The position numbers and the translations under genes are program-made. Of a stretch of 64,000 bases of DNA, positions 33,514 through 40,412 are shown piece by piece. The stretch lies in contig NZ_CAJFDC010000036.1 in assembly GCF_904067045.1 (NCBI RefSeq), positions 186,001-250,000 on the forward strand, written 5' to 3'. Within the stretch, counting starts at the first letter, position 1. Every line of letters begins with the position of its first letter. This DNA comes from Pseudomonas sp. FEN. GTDB lineage: Bacteria > Pseudomonadota > Gammaproteobacteria > Pseudomonadales > Pseudomonadaceae. The notes under the pieces were generated by a model. It was given only the letters and a program-made list of their open reading frames with translations, was not told where the DNA came from and ran no database searches.

Positions 33514-36339
33514 ATGAACCAAGCTCCTCTCGTCCTGGTGGACGGTTCTTCCTACCTGTATCGCGCCTTCCACGCGATGCCGCCGCTCACCACGTCCAAG
33601 GGGTTGCCCACGGGGGCGGTCAAGGGCGTGCTGAACATGCTCAGAAGCCTGCGCAAACAGTATCCGCAGAGCCCGTTCGCGGTAGTCTTCGACGCCAAGG
33701 GCGGGACGTTTCGCGATGAAATGTACGCCCACTACAAGGCCAACCGCCCGAGCATGCCCGACGATATGCGGGTGCAGATCGAGCCGCTGCATGCCAGTGT
33801 CCGGGCCATGGGCTTTCCCCTGTTGTGCGTGGAGGGCGTGGAAGCCGACGACGTGATCGGCACCCTGGCCCGCAGCAGCGCGGCGGCCAACCGCCCGGTG
33901 GTGATTTCCACCGGCGACAAGGACATGGCGCAGTTGGTCGACGGGCACATTACCCTGGTCAATACCATGTCCGAAACCTCGATGGACGTGGACGGCGTGA
34001 AGGCGAAGTTTGGCGTCGCTCCGGAACAGATCATCGATCTACTGGCGCTGATGGGCGACTCGTCCGACAACATTCCCGGGGTCAAGGGCGTCGGCGAGAA
34101 AACCGCCGTGGCCTTGCTGGTGGGGGTCAACGGCGGCTTGAAAGAGCTGTACGAGCAGCTCGACCGGGTGCCGGATCTGCCGATTCGCGGGGCGAAGACC
34201 TTGCCGGCCAAGTTGCTGGAACACAAGGAAATGGCGTTGCTGTCCTACCAACTGGCGACCATCAAGATCGATGTGCCGCTGGAGATCGGCCTGGACGATC
34301 TGCACCTGGGCGAGCCGGACCGGGAAAAACTCGCCGAACTGTACGCCCAGCTGGAGTTCAAGAGCTGGATCGACGAACTGCAGCGTGAAACCAAGCGCAT
34401 CGAGCAGGCGGCTGCCGTGGTCCCCGCGGTGGACAGCGCTAATCTCTTCGACGCCCAGCCGGCGATCGCGGAGGCTGCCCCGCCAGTCGCCGAGGTTGCC
34501 GCCCAGGCGCAATACGAAACCATCCTCGATCAGGCTCGCTTCGACGTCTGGCTGAAGAAACTCAAGGAGGCGAAACTCTTCGCCTTCGACACCGAAACCA
34601 CCGGGATCGACGCGCAACAGGCGCAACTGGTGGGGGTGTCCTTTGCCGTACAGGCCAACGAAGCCGCCTATGTACCGCTGACCCACGCCTATATCGGCGT
34701 TCCGGAGCAACTGGACCGCGACAGCGTGCTGCGGGCGTTGCAGCCCCTGCTGGAGGACCCGGAAAAGCTCAAGGTCGGCCAGCACGCCAAGTTCGACATG
34801 AATATCCTTGCCAACTGCGCCATCGGTGGTGATCCGGCGTGCGGCATCACGGTGCGCGGCATCGCTTTCGACACCATGCTCGAGTCCTACGTGCTCAATG
34901 CCACGGCCACCCGCCACGACATGGACAGCCTGGCGAAAAAGTACCTCGACTACGACACCGTCAGCTTCCAGGACATCGCCGGCAAGGGCGCCAAGCAACT
35001 GACCTTCGACCAGATCGCCCTGGAGCAGGCCGGGCCTTATGCCGCCGAAGACGCCGACGTGACCTTGCGCCTGCACCAGGCTTTGCATGCGCAACTGGCG
35101 GCGGTGCCGAGCCTGCTCGGTGTGTTGACCGATATCGAAATGCCTCTGGTGCCGGTGCTGGCGCGGATCGAGCGCCAGGGGGCGCTGGTGGATGCGGCGT
35201 TGCTCGGGGTGCAGAGCATCGAGCTGGGCGAAAAGATGGTAGCACTGGAGCGCGAAGCGTTCGCCATCGCCGGTGAGGAGTTCAATCTCGGTTCGCCCAA
35301 GCAACTGGGGGCGATCCTCTATGAAAAACTCGGCCTGCCGGTGCTGAAGAAAACCGCCAAGGGCCAGGCGTCCACGGCTGAAGAGGTCTTGGCCAAGCTG
35401 GCCGAGGACGACTATCCGTTGCCCAGGGTGCTGATGCAGTACCGCACCATGAGCAAGTTGAAAAGCACCTACACCGATCGCCTGCCGGAGCAGATCAACC
35501 CGCGTACCGGGCGTATCCACACCTCCTATCATCAGGCGGTGGCGGCCACCGGGCGGCTGTCCTCCAGCGATCCGAACTTGCAGAATATCCCGGTGCGCAC
35601 CGCCGAAGGGCGGCGGATCCGCCAGGCGTTCATCGCACCCAAGGGCTACAAGCTGTTGGCGGCGGACTATTCGCAGATCGAACTGCGGATCATGGCCCAC
35701 TTGTCCAAGGACGAGGGCTTGCTCAATGCCTTCCGCCACAACCTCGACGTGCACACGGCGACGGCGGCGGAGGTGTTCAAGACGCAGTTGAGCGAGGTCA
35801 CCTCCGATCAGCGCCGCAGCGCCAAGGCCATCAACTTCGGCTTGATCTATGGCATGGGGGCGCAGAAGCTGGGCAAGGACATCGGCGTCGACACCAAGAC
35901 GGCCAAGGCTTATATCGATGTGTATTTCGCCCGCTACCCGGGGGTTCGCGAGTATATGGAGCGCACCCGTGGCCAGGCCGCGGAGCAGGGCTATGTAGAG
36001 ACCCTGTTTGGACGCCGCCTGTACCTGCCGGACATCCACTCCAACAAGCCCCAGGAGCGCGCCGCCGCCGAACGCACGGCGATCAACGCGCCGATGCAGG
36101 GGACGGCCGCGGATATCATCAAGAAAGCCATGGTGGCGGTGGATAACTGGCTCTGCGAATCCGGCCTGGATGCCCGGGTCATTCTCCAGGTGCACGACGA
36201 ACTGGTGCTGGAGGTGCGCGAGGACCTGGTGGACGAAGTCAGCGAGAAGATTCGCGTCCATATGAGTGGCGCGGCGCAGCTGGACGTGCCGTTGCTGGTG
36301 GACGTAGGCGTGGGCGACAACTGGGATGAGGCGCACTAG
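33514..36339 (+). CDS. polA: DNA polymerase I
   Basis: A 941-residue repair and replication polymerase. Domains: 5'-3' exonuclease (about 1-290; GVEADDVIGTLA, KGVGEKTA), 3'-5' proofreading exonuclease (about 330-520; FDTETTGID and YAAEDADVTL hold the acidic metal ligands), and the family A polymerase (about 540-941; DYSQIELRIMAHLS, RRSAKAINFGLIYGMG, QVHDELVLEV). All catalytic residues are visible. I choose the ATG at 33514 (MNQAPLVLVDGSS) over the earlier start at 33502. It is followed by the ErsA RNA gene. Confidence 0.98.
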   Translation: MNQAPLVLVDGSSYLYRAFHAMPPLTTSKGLPTGAVKGVLNMLRSLRKQYPQSPFAVVFDAKGGTFRDEMYAHYKANRPSMPDDMRVQIEPLHASVRAMGFPLLCVEGVEADDVIGTLARSSAAANRPVVISTGDKDMAQLVDGHITLVNTMSETSMDVDGVKAKFGVAPEQIIDLLALMGDSSDNIPGVKGVGEKTAVALLVGVNGGLKELYEQLDRVPDLPIRGAKTLPAKLLEHKEMALLSYQLATIKIDVPLEIGLDDLHLGEPDREKLAELYAQLEFKSWIDELQRETKRIEQAAAVVPAVDSANLFDAQPAIAEAAPPVAEVAAQAQYETILDQARFDVWLKKLKEAKLFAFDTETTGIDAQQAQLVGVSFAVQANEAAYVPLTHAYIGVPEQLDRDSVLRALQPLLEDPEKLKVGQHAKFDMNILANCAIGGDPACGITVRGIAFDTMLESYVLNATATRHDMDSLAKKYLDYDTVSFQDIAGKGAKQLTFDQIALEQAGPYAAEDADVTLRLHQALHAQLAAVPSLLGVLTDIEMPLVPVLARIERQGALVDAALLGVQSIELGEKMVALEREAFAIAGEEFNLGSPKQLGAILYEKLGLPVLKKTAKGQASTAEEVLAKLAEDDYPLPRVLMQYRTMSKLKSTYTDRLPEQINPRTGRIHTSYHQAVAATGRLSSSDPNLQNIPVRTAEGRRIRQAFIAPKGYKLLAADYSQIELRIMAHLSKDEGLLNAFRHNLDVHTATAAEVFKTQLSEVTSDQRRSAKAINFGLIYGMGAQKLGKDIGVDTKTAKAYIDVYFARYPGVREYMERTRGQAAEQGYVETLFGRRLYLPDIHSNKPQERAAAERTAINAPMQGTAADIIKKAMVAVDNWLCESGLDARVILQVHDELVLEVREDLVDEVSEKIRVHMSGAAQLDVPLLVDVGVGDNWDEAH

Positions 36340-36367
36340 CCTGGACCTTGAGCGCGCCACGGCCCTT

Positions 36368-36452
36368 TGCGGGAGCCCGCTTGCTGGCGATGGCGGCCTG
36401 ACACTCACTGCATGGCTTGCGGGCCTCATCGCCGGCAAGCCCGCGCCGACCC
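36368..36452. repeat. Diverged REP-like inverted pair after polA
   Basis: GCGGGAGCCCGCTTGCTGGCGAT at the left and ATCGCCGGCAAGCCCGC at the right are inverted, diverged copies of the second REP family. Such elements often end a transcription unit and may serve as the polA 3' end. Confidence 0.7.
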
Positions 36453-36556
36453 AAGCAGGGTTTTGCCGTGACATGATGTCGCGGCAAAACACCAGTGAAA
36501 GGCCATTAGTTCAGGAATGCGTTTCACTTATGCCAAATAGTTTTTGAAAAAATCAG

Positions 36557-36584
36557 GAACTAAATTGGCGACACGGCACTCTGA
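36557..36584 (+). promoter_or_regulatory. AlgU (sigma-22) promoter of ErsA
   Basis: The -35 GAACTA and the -10 TCTGA are separated by exactly 17 bases. This matches the AlgU/RpoE consensus GAACTT-N16/17-TCTGA in all but one base. ErsA of P. aeruginosa is reported to be AlgU-dependent, so the expected promoter is in the expected place. Confidence 0.85.
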
Positions 36585-36590
36585 GTTACT

Positions 36591-36721
36591 GAATGGCTGG
36601 TGAAGCCCTTCGATGCTCCTATGTTGTGTTAAGTGTTGGCAGATATTCCGGACCCCGCCCTAGCGGTTCGGAACTTAGACCCCGAACTTCCCCTCCCCAT
36701 ACGAAGTCCGGGGTTTTTTTT
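36591..36721 (+). ncRNA. ersA: ErsA (Spot 42-like) Hfq-dependent small RNA
   Basis: The gap between polA and engB is where Pseudomonas carries this envelope-stress small RNA. Counting from an initiation point about 7 bases after the AlgU -10 box to the end of the T run gives about 131 bases, the size I recall for ErsA. The 3' part has the C-rich single-stranded stretch CCCCTCCCCATAC in the terminator loop, a likely base-pairing seed for target mRNAs. It acts post-transcriptionally on exopolysaccharide and porin mRNAs in P. aeruginosa. The 5' end is inferred from the promoter and not mapped. Confidence 0.82.
36680..36721 (+). terminator. Rho-independent terminator of ErsA
   Basis: An 11-base stem with one mismatch, CCCCGAACTTC (36680-36690) with GAAGTCCGGGG (36703-36713), a 12-base C-rich loop, and a run of eight T at 36714-36721. 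Confidence 0.92.
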
Positions 36722-36734
36722 GCCTCCAAACTGG

Positions 36735-36841
36735 CTGTGGTGCGCTCATGCTGCGTTAAAAGCGCGACGTGAAAGACTCATTTACAGCCAGTAAACTTCG
36801 CCTTTCACGTCGCGCTTTTGCCTTGCCTGAGCGCCCCACAG
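36735..36841. repeat. 107-base nested palindrome between ErsA and engB
   Basis: Outer arms CTGTGGTGCGCTCA (36735-36748) and TGAGCGCCCCACAG (36828-36841) pair at 13 of 14 positions. Inside, AAAAGCGCGACGTGAAAG (36758-36775) pairs perfectly over 18 bases with 36802-36819. The 26-base loop again contains TTTAC-AGCCA-GTAAA. It is unlike the two REP families of the window. It lies right after the ErsA terminator and before the end of the convergent engB gene. Confidence 0.85.
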
Positions 36842-36887
36842 GCAGTTCGGTGTACGTCTGTCGGGCCTCAAAAAAAGCAAAAAAGCT

Positions 36888-37532
36888 TTATTCCGCCGCG
36901 CTTTCGCTGCCCTTGTCCGCCAGTTCCATCCAGTCCGCCAGCACCGTGTAGGCCTCTTCCAGGCCCATGCGCTTGGGCGCCGAGAACAACTGGATGCTGA
37001 TGGTGTCGCCCCAACCCTTGCGGATTTCCGCCTGTACCTTGAGCAGGGTGTTCTTCGCCGCGCCGTAGGTCAGCTTGTCAGCCTTGGTCAGCAGGATGTG
37101 CATTGGCATGCCGCTGGCCACCGCCCAATCGAGCATCAGCAGGTCGAAGTCGGTCATCGGATGGCGAATGTCCATCATCAGGATCAGGCCCTTCAGACTC
37201 TCGCGGCTGCCCAGGTAAGCTTCCAGGTGACGCTGCCAGTGTTGCTTGAGCGGAATCGGAACTTTTGCATAACCGTAGCCCGGCAGGTCGACCAGACGCC
37301 GATCATCGTCTAGCTTGAAGAAGTTCAACAACTGTGTGCGCCCCGGGGTTTTCGAGGTGCGGGCCAGGCTCGCATGGGTCAGGGTGTTGAGGGCGCTGGA
37401 TTTGCCGGCATTGGAACGACCGGCAAAGGCCACTTCAAAGCCTTCGTCGTCCGGGCACTGGTCGACTTTGGCCGCGCTGAGCATGAAGGTGGACTGTTGG
37501 CACAGGCCGAGAATGGGGTTCTTGAGTTGCAT
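36888..37532 (-). CDS. engB: Ribosome biogenesis GTPase YihA/EngB
   Basis: A 214-residue essential GTPase of 50S subunit assembly. G1 GRSNAGKSS (about residues 38-46), G3 DLPGYGYAKVP and G4 TKADKL are all present. It is convergent with ErsA/polA and divergent from the cytochrome c5-like gene, with 114 bases between starts, in the conserved Pseudomonas order polA-ErsA-engB. Confidence 0.96.
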   Translation of the reverse strand: MQLKNPILGLCQQSTFMLSAAKVDQCPDDEGFEVAFAGRSNAGKSSALNTLTHASLARTSKTPGRTQLLNFFKLDDDRRLVDLPGYGYAKVPIPLKQHWQRHLEAYLGSRESLKGLILMMDIRHPMTDFDLLMLDWAVASGMPMHILLTKADKLTYGAAKNTLLKVQAEIRKGWGDTISIQLFSAPKRMGLEEAYTVLADWMELADKGSESAAE

Positions 37533-37646
37533 GGGATTTCCGATGTGGGCGGTGCCGGGGATGGACGCGGCAGCAGTGTCGTTTCCGTTTCAGTAGCGCC
37601 AGTATATAATGCCGCAGATTTTGTGTGCGCTTTGTCCCAACGTAGG

Positions 37647-38012
37647 ATGAAGCTCACGGGGGCGATAAACCTAGACCGTGCAGTAGAACACGGTACGTTC
37701 CCAACCCTGAGAAGGTCGTTGCCGGCCCGATGGCTGCTGGCCGCCGGACTCTTGATGCCGCTTTACGGCGCGCAGGCTACACAGGAACCGGAAGCCGTGT
37801 ACAACCGTGTTTGTGGTGCCTGCCATGCCGGACAGCTGCCGATGGCCCCTCGAAAGGGTGATCAGGTGGCCTGGAAGCCAAGATTGGCGCAAGGTATGGA
37901 GACGCTGGTGCAACACGTGACCCAGGGTTTCAAGGCGATGCCGCCGCGTGGTTTGTGCATGGACTGCAGTGCCGAGGATTACCGAAGCATCATCCAGTGG
38001 ATGAGCGAGTAA
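37647..38012 (+). CDS. Small monoheme cytochrome c5-like protein
   Basis: A 121-residue exported cytochrome with one heme site, VCGACH (YNRVCGACHAGQ), and a conserved C-terminal pair in RGLCMDCSAEDY, as in cytochrome c5 where the extra Cys form a disulfide. A signal peptide is visible (RWLLAAGLLMPLYGAQA). The start is uncertain: ATG 37647 is taken, but its leader before the hydrophobic core is unusually long (about 25 residues). It precedes the cytochrome c4 gene by 45 bases; the two probably serve as periplasmic electron carriers to terminal oxidases. Confidence 0.85.
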   Translation: MKLTGAINLDRAVEHGTFPTLRRSLPARWLLAAGLLMPLYGAQATQEPEAVYNRVCGACHAGQLPMAPRKGDQVAWKPRLAQGMETLVQHVTQGFKAMPPRGLCMDCSAEDYRSIIQWMSE

Positions 38013-38057
38013 GCCCGGTCCATAACTCTTAACCCTTAGCCGTAGTTGGATTAGCTG

Positions 38058-38663
38058 ATGAACAAACTGATCGTGAGTCTGCTGTTGACCGTGGGGATCA
38101 CAGGCCTGGCGCATGCCGCGGGCGACGCCAAGGCTGGTCAGGCCAAGGCCGCCGTCTGTGGCGCTTGCCACGGCCCTGATGGCAACAGCATGGCACCCAA
38201 CTTTCCGAAACTGGCGGGCCAGGGTGAGCGCTACCTGACCAAGCAGATGCAGGACATCAAGTCGGGCAAGCGCACCGTGCTGGAAATGACCGGCCTGTTG
38301 ACCAACCTGAGTGATCAGGACCTGTCCGATATCGCCGCCTACTTCTCCAGCCAGTCAGGCAGCGTCGGTGCCGCCGATCCCAAGGTTGTGGCGCGTGGCG
38401 AGGAACTGTTCCGCGGTGGCAAGCTGGACCAGGGCATGCCGTCCTGCACCGGTTGCCACTCGCCCAATGGCGCCGGCAACGCCGCCGCCGGCTTCCCGCA
38501 CCTGGGCGGCCAGCATGCGCAGTACGTCGCCAAGCAGTTGACCGACTTCCGCGAAGGCAACCGGACCAACGACGGCGATACCAAGATCATGCAGAGCATC
38601 GCCGCCAAGCTGAGCAACAAGGATATCGAAGCCGTGTCCAGCTACGTCCAGGGCCTGCACTGA
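38058..38663 (+). CDS. cc4: Cytochrome c4 (diheme)
   Basis: A 201-residue periplasmic cytochrome with a signal peptide (cut after AHA, residue 20) and two similar cytochrome c domains, heme sites CGACH (Cys34-His38) and CTGCH in the second half. It donates electrons to cbb3- and other heme-copper oxidases. A strong terminator follows. Confidence 0.95.
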   Translation: MNKLIVSLLLTVGITGLAHAAGDAKAGQAKAAVCGACHGPDGNSMAPNFPKLAGQGERYLTKQMQDIKSGKRTVLEMTGLLTNLSDQDLSDIAAYFSSQSGSVGAADPKVVARGEELFRGGKLDQGMPSCTGCHSPNGAGNAAAGFPHLGGQHAQYVAKQLTDFREGNRTNDGDTKIMQSIAAKLSNKDIEAVSSYVQGLH

Positions 38664-38741
38664 GGCTCTGACGGCCAGCGCCGCGGGGGGATTGTCATCT
38701 TTGGCAATGTTAATGATCGATTAATCCGACGCTGCAACGAT

Positions 38742-38769
38742 AAAAGGGTGGCCTTGGCCGCCCTTTTTT
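38742..38769 (+). terminator. Rho-independent terminator after cytochrome c4
   Basis: AAAAGGGTGGCC and GGCCGCCCTTTT form a near-perfect stem with a 2-base loop, followed by six T. Confidence 0.88.
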
Positions 38770-38872
38770 GTGGCCGCTGCCGTTACACTAATCATCGAAC
38801 TAGAGCCCATCCCGGTCTGTCTGAAGTGGCAGGTCGTGTCTGAGGCGACATATCCATGTCCAGGAGCAAAGC

Positions 38873-39523
38873 ATGCGTAATCTGATTCTCAGCGCCGCAC
38901 TCGTCACCGCCAGCCTGTTCGGCATGACGGCCCAGGCCGCCGATGTGCCGCTCGAAGCAGGCAAGACCTACGTGGAGCTGAGTAAACCGGTACCGGTTGC
39001 CGAGCCGGGCAAAATCGAGGTGGTCGAGTTGTTCTGGTATGGCTGCCCGCATTGCTACGCGTTTGAGCCAACCATCAACCCTTGGGTTGAAAAACTGCCT
39101 AAAGATGTGAATTTCGTGCGTATTCCCGCCATGTTCGGTGGTCCTTGGGATGCCCACGGCCAGTTGTTCCTGACCCTGGAAGCCATGGGCGTGGAGCACA
39201 AGGTGCATGCGGCCGTGTTCAATGCCATTCAGAAAGAACACAAGAAGCTCACCGATAAGCAGGAGATGGCGGATTTCCTGTCCACCCAGGGCGTCGACAA
39301 GGACAAGTTCCTGGCGACCTTCGACTCGTTTGCAATAAAAGGCCAGATAGCCATAGCCAGGGACCTGGCCAAGAAGTATGAAGTCAGTGGCGTACCGACC
39401 ATGATCGTCAACGGCAAGTACCGTTTTGACCTCGGCACCGCGGGTGGTCCTGAAGCCGCGCTGAACGTGGCCGATCAACTGATTGCCAAGGAGCGAGCGG
39501 CCATGGGCACGGCGACCAAGTAG
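38873..39523 (+). CDS. dsbA: Thiol:disulfide oxidoreductase DsbA
   Basis: A 216-residue periplasmic disulfide-forming enzyme. The signal peptide ends MTAQAA (about residue 22); the active site is FWYGCPHC (Cys58-Cys61), and the cis-Pro loop reads SGVPTMIVNG. Length and motifs are standard. Start ATG 38873 follows CCAGGAGCAAAGC. Confidence 0.97.
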   Translation: MRNLILSAALVTASLFGMTAQAADVPLEAGKTYVELSKPVPVAEPGKIEVVELFWYGCPHCYAFEPTINPWVEKLPKDVNFVRIPAMFGGPWDAHGQLFLTLEAMGVEHKVHAAVFNAIQKEHKKLTDKQEMADFLSTQGVDKDKFLATFDSFAIKGQIAIARDLAKKYEVSGVPTMIVNGKYRFDLGTAGGPEAALNVADQLIAKERAAMGTATK

Positions 39524-39536
39524 GGCCGCCGCCGTG

Positions 39537-40394
39537 ATGGGGCGCTGGGGGGCGGAGCGTATCGTTGGCCTGCATGAGGCCAAGGTCAACGAGGACCACC
39601 TGGAAATCACCGGCTTGCCTGCGGACAATCGCCTGCGCCTGCTCAGTTTCAATATCCAGGTCGGTATCAGCACCCAGCGCTACCGACATTACCTGACCCG
39701 TGGCTGGCAACATCTGTTGCCGCACACCGGGCGGGCGGACAACTTGCAGAGAATCGGCAGCCTGCTCGCCGATTTCGATCTGGTCGCCCTTCAGGAAGCC
39801 GATGGTGGCAGCCTGCGCTCGGGCTACATCAATCAGGTCGAGCACCTGGCCCAGCTCGGGGCCTTTCCCTACTGGTACCAGCAACTCAATCGCAACCTCG
39901 GGCGCCTGGCCCAGCACAGCAATGGTGTGTTGAGCCGTTTGCGGCCCTCGGCGATCGAGGATCATCCCTTGCCGGGGCCGGCGGGTCGCGGGGCGATTCT
40001 CGTGCGTTTTGGCGAGGGGCCGGAGGCGTTGGTGGTGGTCATGATGCACCTGGCCCTGGGCGCGCGTGCGCGTACCCGGCAACTGGCCTATGTCCGCGAG
40101 TTGATCGGCGGTTTTCGGCACCTGGTGCTGATGGGCGACATGAACACCCAGGCCAGCGACCTGTTGCTACACTCGCCTTTACGCGACCTCGGCTTGCTCG
40201 CACCGCAGGTGGAAGCCACCTTTCCCAGTTGGCGTCCGCAACGTTGCCTGGACCATATCCTGCTTAGCCCCAGCCTGACGCTGGAGCGGGTCGAGGTGCT
40301 GGCCCAACCTATTTCCGACCATTTGCCGGTAGCCGTCGAAATTCGCCTGCCAGGCTCCATCGGTTCTGATACGTTGCCGGCCTTGAGTAGCTAA
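39537..40394 (+). CDS. Endonuclease/exonuclease/phosphatase (EEP) family hydrolase
   Basis: A 285-residue cytosolic hydrolase of the EEP (DNase I-like) fold. Motifs in order: LLSFNIQVG, VALQEADGG (metal-binding Glu), MMHLALGARAR, VLMGDMNTQASD (catalytic Asp/Asn) and the terminal ISDHLPVAVEI (catalytic His). It could act on a phosphodiester in nucleic acid or lipid. ATG 39537 is preferred; GTG 39534 is adjacent. It starts 13 bases after dsbA and ends 18 bases before the diguanylate cyclase gene. Confidence 0.9.
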   Translation: MGRWGAERIVGLHEAKVNEDHLEITGLPADNRLRLLSFNIQVGISTQRYRHYLTRGWQHLLPHTGRADNLQRIGSLLADFDLVALQEADGGSLRSGYINQVEHLAQLGAFPYWYQQLNRNLGRLAQHSNGVLSRLRPSAIEDHPLPGPAGRGAILVRFGEGPEALVVVMMHLALGARARTRQLAYVRELIGGFRHLVLMGDMNTQASDLLLHSPLRDLGLLAPQVEATFPSWRPQRCLDHILLSPSLTLERVEVLAQPISDHLPVAVEIRLPGSIGSDTLPALSS

Positions 40395-40412
40395 ATCTCG
40401 CGGACGCCGGGC

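Noticed and set aside
36769..37000. Small open frames across the palindrome after ErsA
   Set aside because: Explained by palindromic sequence and by the complement of engB.
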